A DNA stretch of 64,000 nucleotides from Fumia sp045615345 (GTDB lineage: Bacteria > Bacillota > Clostridia > Oscillospirales > Ruminococcaceae), in the NCBI GenBank assembly GCA_045615345.1, contig JAZLER010000033.1:33350-97349 (forward strand), written 5' to 3'. Below the pieces are notes generated by a model. It was not told the DNA's origin. It did no database searches and saw only the letters and a program-made list of their open reading frames with translations. Positions 17,598-26,483 of this stretch are shown here, one piece after another. A program made the translations under genes and the position numbers. The first letter of the stretch is position 1, and each line of letters starts with the position of its first letter.

Positions 17598-18383
17598 ATG
17601 TTAATTGAAGATTTTAAAAAGCGCTATACCTCCATTCCCTTTGCGGTGTATGAGCAAAACTATAAAGAGCGTGAAGGCAACGGCATTTTTCATCTCCACC
17701 GTGAGATTGAAATTCTGCTGGTGCGTGAGGGGTATGCACTTTTGTTTTTAGAAAATCGTGAGATAAAAATAAAAAAAGGCGATATTGTTTTTATCCCGCC
17801 TTTCACCCCGCACCGCTACAAAATCCCGAAAGACAGTTATTTCAGCCACCGCTGTATCTGCTTTGACTCCTCTCTTTTATATAATATTGACCCAAAAGTC
17901 AGCACCTCCATCATAAATGACAGTGATGCTTTTAAACTTATAAACCGGGCATTTGACAGCTATCTTGAAAAGAAGAAAGGCTTTGAACTTTTTATAGTCG
18001 GCAACCTTTCTTTGTTTTTTGCAAGGCTTTATGAGCATAACCTGATAGATTCTGCAAAATCCGCTCCCTCGTCTTTTCATAAATCGGTTATTGACTACAT
18101 CGACAAAAACTATCACGAAAACATCACTTCAACCGATATTGCAAATACACTCCACATAAACCATTCCTATTTCTGCCGACTTTTCAAGAAAAACTTCGGT
18201 TCACCTTTCCAGAAATATCTTTCGTCCTACAGGATAGAAAAATCAAAATCTCTTTTGAAAAACTCCGATTTACCCATTTCCGAAATCGCCTTAAAGGTAG
18301 GTTTTAACAGTATCAGCTATTTTACAAAACTCTTTAAAGAAGAATTTTCAATAACCCCAACTGAATACAGAAACAAAAAATAA
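17598..18383 (+). CDS. AraC-family transcriptional regulator
   Basis: This 261-residue protein has a cupin sensor domain (HLHREIEILLV near 35, then GDIVFIPPFTPHRY near 64) and a C-terminal AraC DNA-binding domain (about 165-261: STDIANTLHINHSYFCRLFKK and ISEIALKVGFNSISYFTKLFK). GAGGTGATTT provides the ribosome site. It is flanked by two glycosidase-like genes, one divergent and one convergent, and probably answers to their sugar substrate. A terminator follows directly. Confidence 0.9.
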   Translation: MLIEDFKKRYTSIPFAVYEQNYKEREGNGIFHLHREIEILLVREGYALLFLENREIKIKKGDIVFIPPFTPHRYKIPKDSYFSHRCICFDSSLLYNIDPKVSTSIINDSDAFKLINRAFDSYLEKKKGFELFIVGNLSLFFARLYEHNLIDSAKSAPSSFHKSVIDYIDKNYHENITSTDIANTLHINHSYFCRLFKKNFGSPFQKYLSSYRIEKSKSLLKNSDLPISEIALKVGFNSISYFTKLFKEEFSITPTEYRNKK

Positions 18384-18403
18384 AGGCTTCTTCCGAAGCC
18401 TTT
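18382..18403. terminator. Bidirectional terminator
   Basis: A 9-bp stem (18382-18390 with 18395-18403), A-rich on the left and T-rich on the right, lies between two convergent genes. Confidence 0.8.
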
Positions 18404-18406
18404 ATT

Positions 18407-20377
18407 CTATTCAAAAAACTCATTTATAAGTGCAAAGAAAAGCGCATAATCCTGGTCGTTTTCCCAAGGGTCATACTTCTGGCATTTTACCCCGCTGCAC
18501 TTAAAAGGATAAAGGTAGGCACAATGTGCCGTACCATCAGGATTAAACAGACAAAGAGTATTCCGCATACATTCCTCCGCCTTTGAAAGATAGCTTTCAT
18601 CCCCTGAAATAAGGTAATAATTCTTATAAGACCTTGCGGTAAGTGAACTCCAGTACTGTGGAAAAGTGTCACCAAAAACTCCGGTTTTACCGCCAAAAAA
18701 CACATCCCAGTACCTTATAGGTATTTCATAAAGATGAAAGCTTGGTGCATTGCCGTTAAAACGCTCGAGATTTATAAGCTGTTTTTTTGCCTCAGCAGTA
18801 TACCTTTCATCCTTTGTAAGTCGTCCTATCTCAGCAATAAATGATGCCGCGGGAGAAACTATCGTCTGTTCGTAATTTACTTCGTGCTCAGGATATGAAG
18901 TTCCCTTTTTAATCATATTTTCCACATGTTTTGTAAAGCATTTGAGTACAAACTCATAATCCTCATTACTTCCGTACTTTTTAAAGGTATCAACAATTCT
19001 GTAAATCAGAAAACCATTGGGATAAAACTTATACCCGTCAAAGAAATTATAGTATTTGTCAATGATTTTAAGGGCATATTTCAAGTACTTTTCTTCCTTG
19101 GTAATGAGAAAAATCTGAGTTATTAAAGACACTGCCCAGGGGGCATTGTAAAGCCTTAAATACACTTCGCTTTTACCCGTATTACCGAAAACCCGTCCAG
19201 TTTCTATGTCCACAAATTCCCTGAACATAAACTTAACAAAAAGGAAAAATGAGTTTTTAACCTTTTCGTCATCGGGGTGCATCAAAAGATACTCACTTAT
19301 TAAAAGTGACATCGCAAGCCTCTCGGCACAGGCGTTATGACAGATAATGGTATGATTGAAAATCTTATAATCTTCCTCAAGGTCATAAATAACATACGCC
19401 CCATGCAAACGACTTTCGGGATTTATAACCTGCTGATTATCTACAATGTGATGCACACGCTTTTCTATAAGCTTATCAAAACACTCCGATACATAGAACT
19501 CAGTGTAAGTGTGCACATCGCCCGTGTAAATATCAAACCTGTACTCGCCAAAATCATATGGCGTATATTTCACATATCCTCTGCCGTTTTTGATACTCAC
19601 AGGGATTTTCTCACCTTTGAGGAAAACCGAAACATCGGTAGTTTTGATGGAAAAATCAAAGCATATATCCTCACCTTTGAATACAGTAAAATGCTCAGCT
19701 TTTACATCAACAAACCGCTCATAATCTTCAAGCTTTTTATAAAAATCCTCCTTACCCTTGTGCACAAAGATTTCCCACTCAACCTCATACTCGCCGTGTG
19801 GCAAAAGCTCGATATGTTCGGAGTTTAAAATAAACTTGCCCCTTATATTGCTGTCGCTACCCTCAACACTGTAAGAGCGTATTGTCCCCTTTGTAACAAA
19901 AAGTCCTAAGTTAATTTCACTTTCTCCCATCTTCAAAGCGTTCACATAGGTAACATCGTATCCACACCAGATATGAGTATTACAACGCCTTACCATACAG
20001 TCATCGGCACAGGTGTAAACATCATTAAAAGGAACAGAAAGCCCTAAATTCCCGTGTTCAAGAAAAACATCAACATCCAAAAGATTTTTTATTTTAAAAC
20101 TTTCTCTCAAATTACCATTCTCGATAAAGGAATGGCTAACTTCTGCCTCGATGATACCATTTGAGAACAAAGCTTTCGCAGAATTTTCATTTTCCTCAAA
20201 GGACAAAAGCTCCATTTCACGATTTTTTAAAAAGCTCGATTTACTGTTGCTTATAACTTGACCAAAGCCATAATTATCAGCACACCAGTTCATTTTAAAG
20301 CTATCATCATTACATATGATTGACTTCACAATACCTCTGTCTTTATCAAATTCTATATCAAAAAAATGATTTTTCAT
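18407..20377 (-). CDS. Large protein with probable six-hairpin (alpha/alpha) glycosidase-like domain
   Basis: This 656-residue cytoplasmic protein was not recognised with certainty. Residues 1 to about 300 are beta-rich, with galactose-mutarotase/heparinase-type segments. Residues 310-656 are helical with paired aromatic motifs (LRLYNAPWAVSLITQIFLIT, IPIRYWDVFFGG, FPQYWSSLTARSYKNYYLI), as found in six-hairpin glycosidases and polysaccharide lyases. There is no signal peptide. The start has a strong GAGGTGG ribosome site. It lies between two AraC-type genes, which suggests regulated sugar use. It could be an unsaturated glucuronyl hydrolase-like or GH127/GH146-like enzyme; the class is inference. 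Confidence 0.5.
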   Translation of the reverse strand: MKNHFFDIEFDKDRGIVKSIICNDDSFKMNWCADNYGFGQVISNSKSSFLKNREMELLSFEENENSAKALFSNGIIEAEVSHSFIENGNLRESFKIKNLLDVDVFLEHGNLGLSVPFNDVYTCADDCMVRRCNTHIWCGYDVTYVNALKMGESEINLGLFVTKGTIRSYSVEGSDSNIRGKFILNSEHIELLPHGEYEVEWEIFVHKGKEDFYKKLEDYERFVDVKAEHFTVFKGEDICFDFSIKTTDVSVFLKGEKIPVSIKNGRGYVKYTPYDFGEYRFDIYTGDVHTYTEFYVSECFDKLIEKRVHHIVDNQQVINPESRLHGAYVIYDLEEDYKIFNHTIICHNACAERLAMSLLISEYLLMHPDDEKVKNSFFLFVKFMFREFVDIETGRVFGNTGKSEVYLRLYNAPWAVSLITQIFLITKEEKYLKYALKIIDKYYNFFDGYKFYPNGFLIYRIVDTFKKYGSNEDYEFVLKCFTKHVENMIKKGTSYPEHEVNYEQTIVSPAASFIAEIGRLTKDERYTAEAKKQLINLERFNGNAPSFHLYEIPIRYWDVFFGGKTGVFGDTFPQYWSSLTARSYKNYYLISGDESYLSKAEECMRNTLCLFNPDGTAHCAYLYPFKCSGVKCQKYDPWENDQDYALFFALINEFFE

Positions 20378-20461
20378 CTTACCACCTCAATTTTATTTTA
20401 TATAATTGCACACTTTTTTCAATATATAATCTGACTTTTTGAGTGTACTATCCGATTTTTA

Positions 20462-20490
20462 TTGACACCCATTAAATATTGATATAAAAT
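20462..20490 (+). promoter_or_regulatory. Sigma-A type promoter for the third AraC gene
   Basis: TTGACA at 20462-20467 and TAAAAT at 20485-20490 are 17 bp apart, about 15 bp upstream of the ribosome site. Confidence 0.8.
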
Positions 20491-20511
20491 AAAAACAATG
20501 AGCAAAAGGGG

Positions 20512-21297
20512 GTGATTTCGATTTCAAACGATTTACATAAACTCAAGTACCTGGATTTTGATATAAAGAATATTGAAGCCTATAAAATAGCAAACGAAAC
20601 AGCCACCATAGATTATACTGTAACTCCACGAAAAAGCAACCTTCTTCACTTCATAATCGATGGCGAAAGAGAATATGAAATAAACGGCGAAAAGTTTATG
20701 GTTAGAAGCAACACCCTGATTTTTATTCCCAACAATACAAAGTATAAAACAAGAGCCTTTGAAGGGAATGTCGGAACAGGTATTTGCTTTGACGGAAATA
20801 TTTTTGAGGACGAAAAAGACCTCACAATATACTGTAAAGATAAGCTTTCACAAAACGCAAAAATAAAAAATCTTTTTAGTCAGGTGCTTTTTTTATTTAA
20901 CACAATCCCCCGCGACTTGTTATCAATAAAAAAAGCGATAATCGAAATATTTTCTTTTTTGTCGGACTCTGAAATTACCGAAGAATATTCACTTATCAAA
21001 GATGCCGTATCCTTTATAAATGAAAACTACAAAAAGAATTTACCCGTAAAAACCTATGCCGAACAGTGCAACTTAAGTGAAAGCTATTTCAGGAAAAAGT
21101 TTTCTGACCTTTTTGGAAAATCTCCTGTTGAATACCGGAATGAACTTCGTTTTGCTGAGGCAAAACGCCTTTACGGGCAAAACTACAGTTCCGAAGAAAT
21201 TGCTGAAATCTTAGGCTTTTGCGATTCAAGATATATGTTAAGGTTATACAAAAAACTTACAGGAAAATCATTAAAAGAAGATGCCCAGATAATATAA
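20512..21297 (+). CDS. AraC-family transcriptional regulator (start codon unusual)
   Basis: This regulator of up to 261 residues has an N-terminal cupin-like domain and a C-terminal AraC domain (VKTYAEQCNLSESYFRKKF, then SEEIAEILGFCDSRYMLRLYKK). The start is odd: GTG 20512 lies inside a near-perfect ribosome site (AAAGGGGGTGAT, 20505-20516), and the next in-frame codon at correct spacing is ATT at 20521. No ATG occurs for about 60 residues. It may regulate the divergent 18407-20377 gene. Confidence 0.85.
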   Translation: MISISNDLHKLKYLDFDIKNIEAYKIANETATIDYTVTPRKSNLLHFIIDGEREYEINGEKFMVRSNTLIFIPNNTKYKTRAFEGNVGTGICFDGNIFEDEKDLTIYCKDKLSQNAKIKNLFSQVLFLFNTIPRDLLSIKKAIIEIFSFLSDSEITEEYSLIKDAVSFINENYKKNLPVKTYAEQCNLSESYFRKKFSDLFGKSPVEYRNELRFAEAKRLYGQNYSSEEIAEILGFCDSRYMLRLYKKLTGKSLKEDAQII

Positions 21298-21323
21298 AAG
21301 CTTGGACTTTTAGTCCAAGCTTT
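21297..21323. terminator. Bidirectional terminator overlapping the end of the PHP gene
   Basis: A 12-bp stem (21297-21308 with 21312-21323) with a 3-base loop lies between convergent genes. The stop codon of the PHP gene is inside the hairpin. Confidence 0.8.
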
Positions 21324-21987
21324 CTGTTTTAAAACTATAATCACCTGATTTTAATACTTTGACAAGCTCGCTTTCATCTTTTGGCAACACCTTTGTTCTC
21401 ATCGCCGATGCCCCTATATGAGAAACCTTGTGAACATCGGAACCTATAGTTCTTATCGAAAATCCGTTATCCTCGGCAAACTTTATAGCAAGCTCATTTT
21501 TTGAGTCGTGTTCAGGCTGCATATTCATAGTTTCAACCCCGTCTAAAAACTCACGGGGCAACGGTGAGCACTCCTCCCTGAACGGGTGCGCCTGAATAAA
21601 GAGTACATCATCCGAGTGAAACTTATCATAAAACTCTTTTAAAGTTATATCGCGCAAGGAAACAGTCTTTCGCAAAAACTCCTCATCAATACCGAAAACA
21701 AGAATATCATTTGCCCTGTCAAGGCAATACTCTGCACCAAGGAGTACCTTTACCCCAAGCATTTTCCCGTACCTTTTTGCTTCATAAAAGTCATTAAGAT
21801 AAAAGGAAACGGGGTCCTCTGCACGCTGATATTTTGCATATTTATGGTCGTACAAAAAGAAATGATTTGTGAGCACTATCACATCATACCCTTTTTCCTT
21901 TGCAGTTAACAGGAGCTCTTTTGGTGTAATCTCAGCACACCCCGAAACAGGTGCAGTATGTGAGTGAAGCTCAATTTTATATTCCAT
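21310..21987 (-). CDS. PHP-domain metal-dependent phosphoesterase
   Basis: This 225-residue protein starts with the PHP motif ELHSHTA (residues 5-11). It continues with VIVLTNH, LLGAEYC, IQAHPFR and IGSDVH, which together supply the His/Asp/Glu metal ligands of the PHP family (histidinol phosphatase, YciV-type exonucleases). It begins 1 bp after the metallophosphoesterase stop, so the two hydrolases are co-translated. The substrate is unknown; small phosphate esters or nucleotides are the usual targets. Confidence 0.8.
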   Translation of the reverse strand: MEYKIELHSHTAPVSGCAEITPKELLLTAKEKGYDVIVLTNHFFLYDHKYAKYQRAEDPVSFYLNDFYEAKRYGKMLGVKVLLGAEYCLDRANDILVFGIDEEFLRKTVSLRDITLKEFYDKFHSDDVLFIQAHPFREECSPLPREFLDGVETMNMQPEHDSKNELAIKFAEDNGFSIRTIGSDVHKVSHIGASAMRTKVLPKDESELVKVLKSGDYSFKTESLD

Positions 21988-21988
21988 A

Positions 21989-22792
21989 CTAAATAACCTC
22001 GATTATTCTGGCGTGTCCGTGTCTTAACTCACCCGTACAAATCTGTCGCTTGCCTGCATCCGCAAATCCGTCAAAGTTAAGATGCACGTGCCCTGCGACT
22101 ATACATTTTATCATATCCTCATTAAGGATATATCGGAGTGCATTTAATGTGTCCTCGTTTGCCACCTGGTCGTTATAATCCTTTTCGCTGTAATTTTTAT
22201 AGTAGCTTTCGGGAGGAACAAGCTGATATCCGCATTTTGCCCACTCCGCCATAAGGGTATCGGCAAGCTCTGCCACAAAGAACGGTGCATGCATACACAA
22301 AATTACAGGGTAACCCTTTGCCACCTCTTTTTTCAGGAACTCAAGCTGTTCTTTTGTGATTTCATAGTAAATATCCAAAAGTGTAACGAAATTAACCCCG
22401 TTTACAACCTTTGAATCGAATAAGATATTCTGGCTGTAACAGTCACGCCACTTTTCTATGAAATATTCGCGGTAGTTTTTGTCGCCCTCGTAAAGGTCAT
22501 CAATATCGGCACAGAAATCGTGATTACCGGGGATAAAAATCGAATTCTCGGGGAATTTTTCAAGCGCATATTTTTTGTTATCCTCGGAATAGTAGATAAA
22601 ATTATCACCTGTACAAAGCACCATCAGGTCATTTTCCTTTGCATATTCCATAGCTTTCTCAAAATACTCTGTATTCTGTGAAAAACTTTCAGCAAGTCTT
22701 ATATCCATATGAGGGTCGGAAACGTGCAGAAACTTAAAAGGTTTTTTAACCCCAGCTCTGATAACCGATTTTTCCATTTTAAGCTCGTACAT
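21989..22792 (-). CDS. Calcineurin-like metallophosphoesterase
   Basis: This 267-residue protein has the full metallophosphoesterase signature in order: SDPHMD (Asp-x-His), CTGDN (Gly-Asp), PGNHD, CMHAP and AGHVH. These ligate the two metals. The start was placed at 22792, where GAGGTG precedes ATG; the longer frame to 22912 would add about 40 low-complexity residues running back over the neighbouring promoter region. It forms a two-gene unit with the PHP gene. The substrate is unknown. Confidence 0.8.
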   Translation of the reverse strand: MYELKMEKSVIRAGVKKPFKFLHVSDPHMDIRLAESFSQNTEYFEKAMEYAKENDLMVLCTGDNFIYYSEDNKKYALEKFPENSIFIPGNHDFCADIDDLYEGDKNYREYFIEKWRDCYSQNILFDSKVVNGVNFVTLLDIYYEITKEQLEFLKKEVAKGYPVILCMHAPFFVAELADTLMAEWAKCGYQLVPPESYYKNYSEKDYNDQVANEDTLNALRYILNEDMIKCIVAGHVHLNFDGFADAGKRQICTGELRHGHARIIEVI

Positions 22793-22941
22793 AAAAAACA
22801 CCTCAAAGTTATTATACAATAAAAAAATTGCATTTGAAACTACATTTTTTGCAAATTGTATGGCATTTTCTTTCATTTTGTGTAAAAAAACTTCCATTTT
22901 AAAGACTAACATTGTATAATAGATTAAAAGGAGAGATAATT

Positions 22942-24204
22942 ATGTATTCAAAAGAAATGTTCTGGGTGAACCCCTTTAAGTTACCTTTCGAAAGTATCAG
23001 GAATTTATGCGAACTTATCGTAAGCGATGAAGATATTATGGAGGCTGAAGCAAGGCTTAACCGCTTTGCTCCGTTTATAAAAAAATACTTTCCCGAAACC
23101 GAATGTACAAAGGGTCTTATCGAGTCCCCGTTAAAGCAAATCCCTGAGATGCAGAAAGCTCTCGAAAAGACATATAACACCAAAATTTTCGGTAAGCTTT
23201 TCCTTAAAATGGACAGCCATTTAGCTGTTGCAGGCTCTGTAAAGGCAAGGGGCGGAATCTACGAAGTGTTAAAGCACGCTGAGGACCTCTGTATTGATGC
23301 AGGGCTCATCACCAAAAACGACAATTACGAGAGATTTCTCGATAACGATATCCGTGAGTTTTTAGGTAAACATACCATGCAGGTTGGCTCTACTGGAAAC
23401 CTTGGTATGTCAATAGGCATTATGAGTGCCGCTTTAGGATTTAAAGTGAAAATCCATATGTCAGCTGACGCCAAACAATGGAAAAAGGATTTGCTCCGTA
23501 GCCGTGGCGTTGAGGTTTTAGAGTACTCTGCCGACTATTCAAAAGCAGTAGCCGAGGGCAGAAAAATCTCCGACCTTGACCCCAGAAGCCATTTTGTCGA
23601 TGACGAAAAATCGATTGACCTTTTTATAGGCTACGCCACTGCGGCAAAACGCCTCAAAGCTCAGCTCGATGAACAGAATATCATAGTCGACAACGACCAC
23701 CCCCTCTTTGTCTACATTCCTGCAGGTGTCGGTGGTGCTCCGGGTGGCATAAGCTACGGATTAAAGCGTATTTTTGGCGACAATGTTCACTGTTTCTTTG
23801 TTGAAACTACAACCTGCCCGTCAGTTCTTATCGGTATTGATACAGGTAAATTTGAAAAAGCAAAGGTACAAGACTACGGCATTTCGGGCAAAACCGAAGC
23901 TGACGGACTTGCGTGTGCAAGCCCCTCGGGTCTTGTTACAAGGTTTATGAAACCCATCATCTCGGGCGAATTCACAGTTGACGACTACAAACTTTACGAT
24001 TATTTACGCCTTCTCAATTCTTCCGAAAATATCCGTATTGAGCCGTCAAGCTGTGCTTCTTTTGAAGGACCTGCCGGCATTTCAAAAAATGCTGACTTCT
24101 TAAAGAATATCCCCCTTGAAAATGTAACGCACATTTCATGGGCAACAGGCGGCAGAATGATCCCTGACGAAATCTATAATCAATATCTTGAAACATATAT
24201 ATGA
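22942..24204 (+). CDS. dsdA: D-serine dehydratase (D-serine ammonia-lyase)
   Basis: This 420-residue fold-type II PLP enzyme has GSVKARGG (the Lys that binds PLP), VGSTGNLGMSIGI (phosphate loop), the PAGVGGAPGG glycine loop and GLACASPSG near the C-terminus, all typical of DsdA. It converts D-serine to pyruvate and ammonia. ATG 22942 was chosen because AAGGAG lies 8 bases upstream; a TATAAT box at 22915-22920 lies just before that. It overlaps the following transposase-like gene by 4 bp, an odd partner that may have been inserted at the end of dsdA. Confidence 0.9.
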   Translation: MYSKEMFWVNPFKLPFESIRNLCELIVSDEDIMEAEARLNRFAPFIKKYFPETECTKGLIESPLKQIPEMQKALEKTYNTKIFGKLFLKMDSHLAVAGSVKARGGIYEVLKHAEDLCIDAGLITKNDNYERFLDNDIREFLGKHTMQVGSTGNLGMSIGIMSAALGFKVKIHMSADAKQWKKDLLRSRGVEVLEYSADYSKAVAEGRKISDLDPRSHFVDDEKSIDLFIGYATAAKRLKAQLDEQNIIVDNDHPLFVYIPAGVGGAPGGISYGLKRIFGDNVHCFFVETTTCPSVLIGIDTGKFEKAKVQDYGISGKTEADGLACASPSGLVTRFMKPIISGEFTVDDYKLYDYLRLLNSSENIRIEPSSCASFEGPAGISKNADFLKNIPLENVTHISWATGGRMIPDEIYNQYLETYI

Positions 24205-24668
24205 CATCTTTACCAAAGCGAAAACAACTTCGCATAAAGGATTTTGATTATTCCGGTACAGGTGCCTATTTCATCACCATCTGCACTTCAGAAAGGCGTA
24301 ATTATTTTTGGAATAGTGTAGGGGCGGATATCATCCGCCAGCAAAAAATTGAGCTATCAACTGTTGGGAAAATTGTTGAACAGGCTATTTCTCAAATTCC
24401 TGATAAATATTACAATGTAACTGTTGATAAATATTGTATTATGCCTGACCATATTCATTTAATTCTACGAATTGAATCCGATGATAGCGGGCGGATATTA
24501 TCCGCCCCTACGGTGTCTACGGTAGTGGGTTCTATGAAACGGTGGGTTTCAAAGCAAACAGGTTTTTCTGTCTGGCAAAAATCATTCTATGACCACAAAA
24601 TAAGAAATCGTGAAGATTATCTGGAAATATGGGAATATATAGAACACAACCCATGTAAATATCTGTAA
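24201..24668 (+). CDS. REP-associated tyrosine transposase (RAYT, Y1/IS200-like HUH family)
   Basis: This 155-residue protein has the HUH motif in MPDHIHLILR (about residues 76-85) and the C-terminal block WQKSFYDHKIRN with the candidate catalytic Tyr, followed by EYIEHNPCKY. It matches stand-alone RAYT proteins that mobilise or maintain REP palindromes. It has no IS200/IS605-type TnpB partner nearby. Two palindromes (24318-24339 and 24487-24511) are in-frame parts of the coding sequence. The start overlaps the dsdA stop by 4 bp and no ribosome site of its own stands out. It looks intact. Confidence 0.85.
   Translation: MTSLPKRKQLRIKDFDYSGTGAYFITICTSERRNYFWNSVGADIIRQQKIELSTVGKIVEQAISQIPDKYYNVTVDKYCIMPDHIHLILRIESDDSGRILSAPTVSTVVGSMKRWVSKQTGFSVWQKSFYDHKIRNREDYLEIWEYIEHNPCKYL
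24318..24339 (+). repeat. REP-like palindrome inside the RAYT gene (copy 1)
   Basis: GTAGGGGCGGATATCATCCG is followed by CC. The unit holds the palindrome GGCGGAT-ATC-ATCCGCC and is inverted relative to the copy at 24487-24511. Confidence 0.75.
24487..24511 (-). repeat. REP-like palindrome inside the RAYT gene (copy 2, inverted)
   Basis: Read on the minus strand it begins GTAGGGGCGGATAATATCCG and ends CCCGC, nearly identical to copy 1. The pair is about 150 bp apart in head-to-head arrangement, like a BIME. Confidence 0.75.
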
Positions 24669-24702
24669 AAAAGCCCTGACTGGTTTCAGTCAGGGCTTTT
24701 TT
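24667..24702. terminator. Bidirectional terminator between RAYT and the epimerase
   Basis: A 14-bp stem (24669-24682 with 24687-24700) with a 4-base loop is flanked by A- and T-runs, between convergent genes. Confidence 0.9.
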
Positions 24703-24709
24703 AAGGGGT

Positions 24710-25372
24710 CTATATGCATTTTCTGATTTTGTCAACACCATATTCAAGGGAGAAATCCTTGTTGAACACACTTGAGGTTCCCGCTACAAAGATGTTAGCC
24801 CCTGCCTCACTCATAAGGCGGGCATTTTCAAAGCTTACATTTCCGTCAACTTCAATTTCTATGTGAGAATATCCGTTTTCGTCAAGATATTTTCTTAAGT
24901 CGCTTATCTTCTTCAAAGTTGATTTAACAAGCTTCTGTCCTGCAAATCCGGGATTTACCGTCATAACAAGCACCGCATCGATATCGTCAAGTACATTTTC
25001 AATCATACAGATTGGTGTAGCAGGGTTTATTGCAACCATCGGCTTGCCGCCCTTTTCCCTGATAGCAGCCAGAGCCTTCTGCAGATGACGGGTGGACTCT
25101 GCGTGCACCGAAACATAATCACCCTCAGAAAACTCAAACCAGTTTATAACATTCTCGGGGTTTTCAACCATAAGATGAATGTCAAGCGGAATACTGCTGT
25201 TTTTCTTCAATTCTTTTGCAAAATCTGTACCGAGAGTGTAATTGCTCACAAAATGCCCGTCCATAATATCGATATGGAGGTACTCAATACCAAGTCTTTC
25301 AAACTCTTTTATAGTTTCCTTAAGCTCAAAAAAATCCACGCACATTATAGAAGGTGAAAGTTTCTTTTCCAT
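24710..25372 (-). CDS. rpe: Ribulose-phosphate 3-epimerase family protein
   Basis: This 220-residue TIM-barrel epimerase has LSPSIMCVDF, the metal-binding LHIDIMDGHFV (His and Asp), DIHLMVENP, VMTVNPGFAGQ and IEVDGNVS. It interconverts ribulose-5-P and xylulose-5-P, or allulose-6-P and fructose-6-P in the AlsE branch. It is 2 bp downstream of a zinc sugar-alcohol dehydrogenase and under DeoR control, so a dedicated catabolic role is more likely than the housekeeping pentose pathway. Confidence 0.85.
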   Translation of the reverse strand: MEKKLSPSIMCVDFFELKETIKEFERLGIEYLHIDIMDGHFVSNYTLGTDFAKELKKNSSIPLDIHLMVENPENVINWFEFSEGDYVSVHAESTRHLQKALAAIREKGGKPMVAINPATPICMIENVLDDIDAVLVMTVNPGFAGQKLVKSTLKKISDLRKYLDENGYSHIEIEVDGNVSFENARLMSEAGANIFVAGTSSVFNKDFSLEYGVDKIRKCI

Positions 25373-25374
25373 TT

Positions 25375-26370
25375 TTACTCCTCCACATTAATCATTACTT
25401 TGTTGTAAAACTCTTTTCTTTCGTTCATAAGATTTAACGCATCATTCACATGGCTTAACGGAATTTTATGGGTGATAAGAGGCTTCACATCAAGTTTTCC
25501 CTCGGACAATGCTTTGATACTTTCTTTCCAGTCGTTGTCGCGCTCAGCATAAGAAGAGTTCCAGGTACCGAGCACTGTAAGCTCTTTTCTTAAAATATAC
25601 CAGTATGTATTCTGGGAGAAGGTAACATCCCCGGCAGGGTTCCCCATAAGCACCACTTTGCCGAAAGGTTTAACGGCTTTGAGGCATTTTTCTATCGCCG
25701 CACTGTGGCCTGTACCCTCGATTACACAGTCAATTTCTGCATCATCTGTGTATTCTTTAAACCCGAAACTTTTTGCAACTTCGAGCTTTCTCTCATCAAT
25801 ATCAAAATAATAAACATCATTGGCACCCTGTGCTTTTGCCCACTGTCCCGCAATAATACCGATAGGTCCTGCACCCGAGATAAGCAGATTTTCGCCCTTT
25901 TTGATATCAAGCTTCATAACAGCGTGTCTGCCGACAGAAATCGGTTCACACATTGCACCCTCTTCAAAGCTTATGTTATCGGGAAGTAAAACTAAGTTCC
26001 ATCTCTTGATAGCAATATATCTCATCATACCACCGTCACGGCGTGAACCATAGTAATCATAGCTTACGCAGCCTGCATAGTTTTCGTTTTTACAGGGTTC
26101 ACATTCAAAACAGGGCAATATAGGGAAAATTGCCACTCTTTTATTCGTGAATTCACCCGTTTTGTCCTCAATAACTTCGCCCGAAAACTCGTGACCGATA
26201 ACTGTCGGGAAATGGTAGGTGCCCTTTGCAAAAACCCTCGGCACATCACTTCCGCAAACCCCACAAGCCTTTACCTTTACAAGCACTTCGTCATCAAGAC
26301 ACTCAGGCATTTTACATTCTTCAAAACGCAAATCGTTTACAGCGTGTAAATTGGCGCAAAAATTTTTCAT
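25375..26370 (-). CDS. Zinc-dependent alcohol dehydrogenase, GatD/sorbitol dehydrogenase type
   Basis: This 331-residue medium-chain dehydrogenase has KACGVCGSDV (catalytic zinc Cys), IGHEFSGEV (zinc His), the structural-zinc cluster CFECEPCKNENYAGC, and a Rossmann ISGAGPIGIIAGQWA with an acidic residue (FDID) after the second strand, suggesting NAD. It resembles galactitol-1-phosphate 5-dehydrogenase. ATG 26370 follows GGGAAGT; the longer frame to 26427 would run through the promoter. With the epimerase it forms a two-gene operon whose promoter spacer is a DeoR-type operator. Confidence 0.85.
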   Translation of the reverse strand: MKNFCANLHAVNDLRFEECKMPECLDDEVLVKVKACGVCGSDVPRVFAKGTYHFPTVIGHEFSGEVIEDKTGEFTNKRVAIFPILPCFECEPCKNENYAGCVSYDYYGSRRDGGMMRYIAIKRWNLVLLPDNISFEEGAMCEPISVGRHAVMKLDIKKGENLLISGAGPIGIIAGQWAKAQGANDVYYFDIDERKLEVAKSFGFKEYTDDAEIDCVIEGTGHSAAIEKCLKAVKPFGKVVLMGNPAGDVTFSQNTYWYILRKELTVLGTWNSSYAERDNDWKESIKALSEGKLDVKPLITHKIPLSHVNDALNLMNERKEFYNKVMINVEE

Positions 26371-26405
26371 TTTATTACTTCCCTTTTTATACATTTTATG
26401 ATACA

Positions 26406-26434
26406 ATAATAAAACAAACGAAAACAAATCGCAA
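26406..26434 (-). promoter_or_regulatory. Promoter of the dehydrogenase-epimerase operon with embedded operator
   Basis: On the minus strand, TTGCGA (26434-26429) and TATTAT (26411-26406) are exactly 17 bp apart. The spacer is the whole 17-bp operator repeat AAACAAACGAAAACAAA (plus strand, 26412-26428), so repressor binding would block the promoter. Confidence 0.75.
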
Positions 26435-26483
26435 TATTTGGCGGTGTTTTTGACAAATAATCGCTTTTTGCAGCCGTTTTAGA

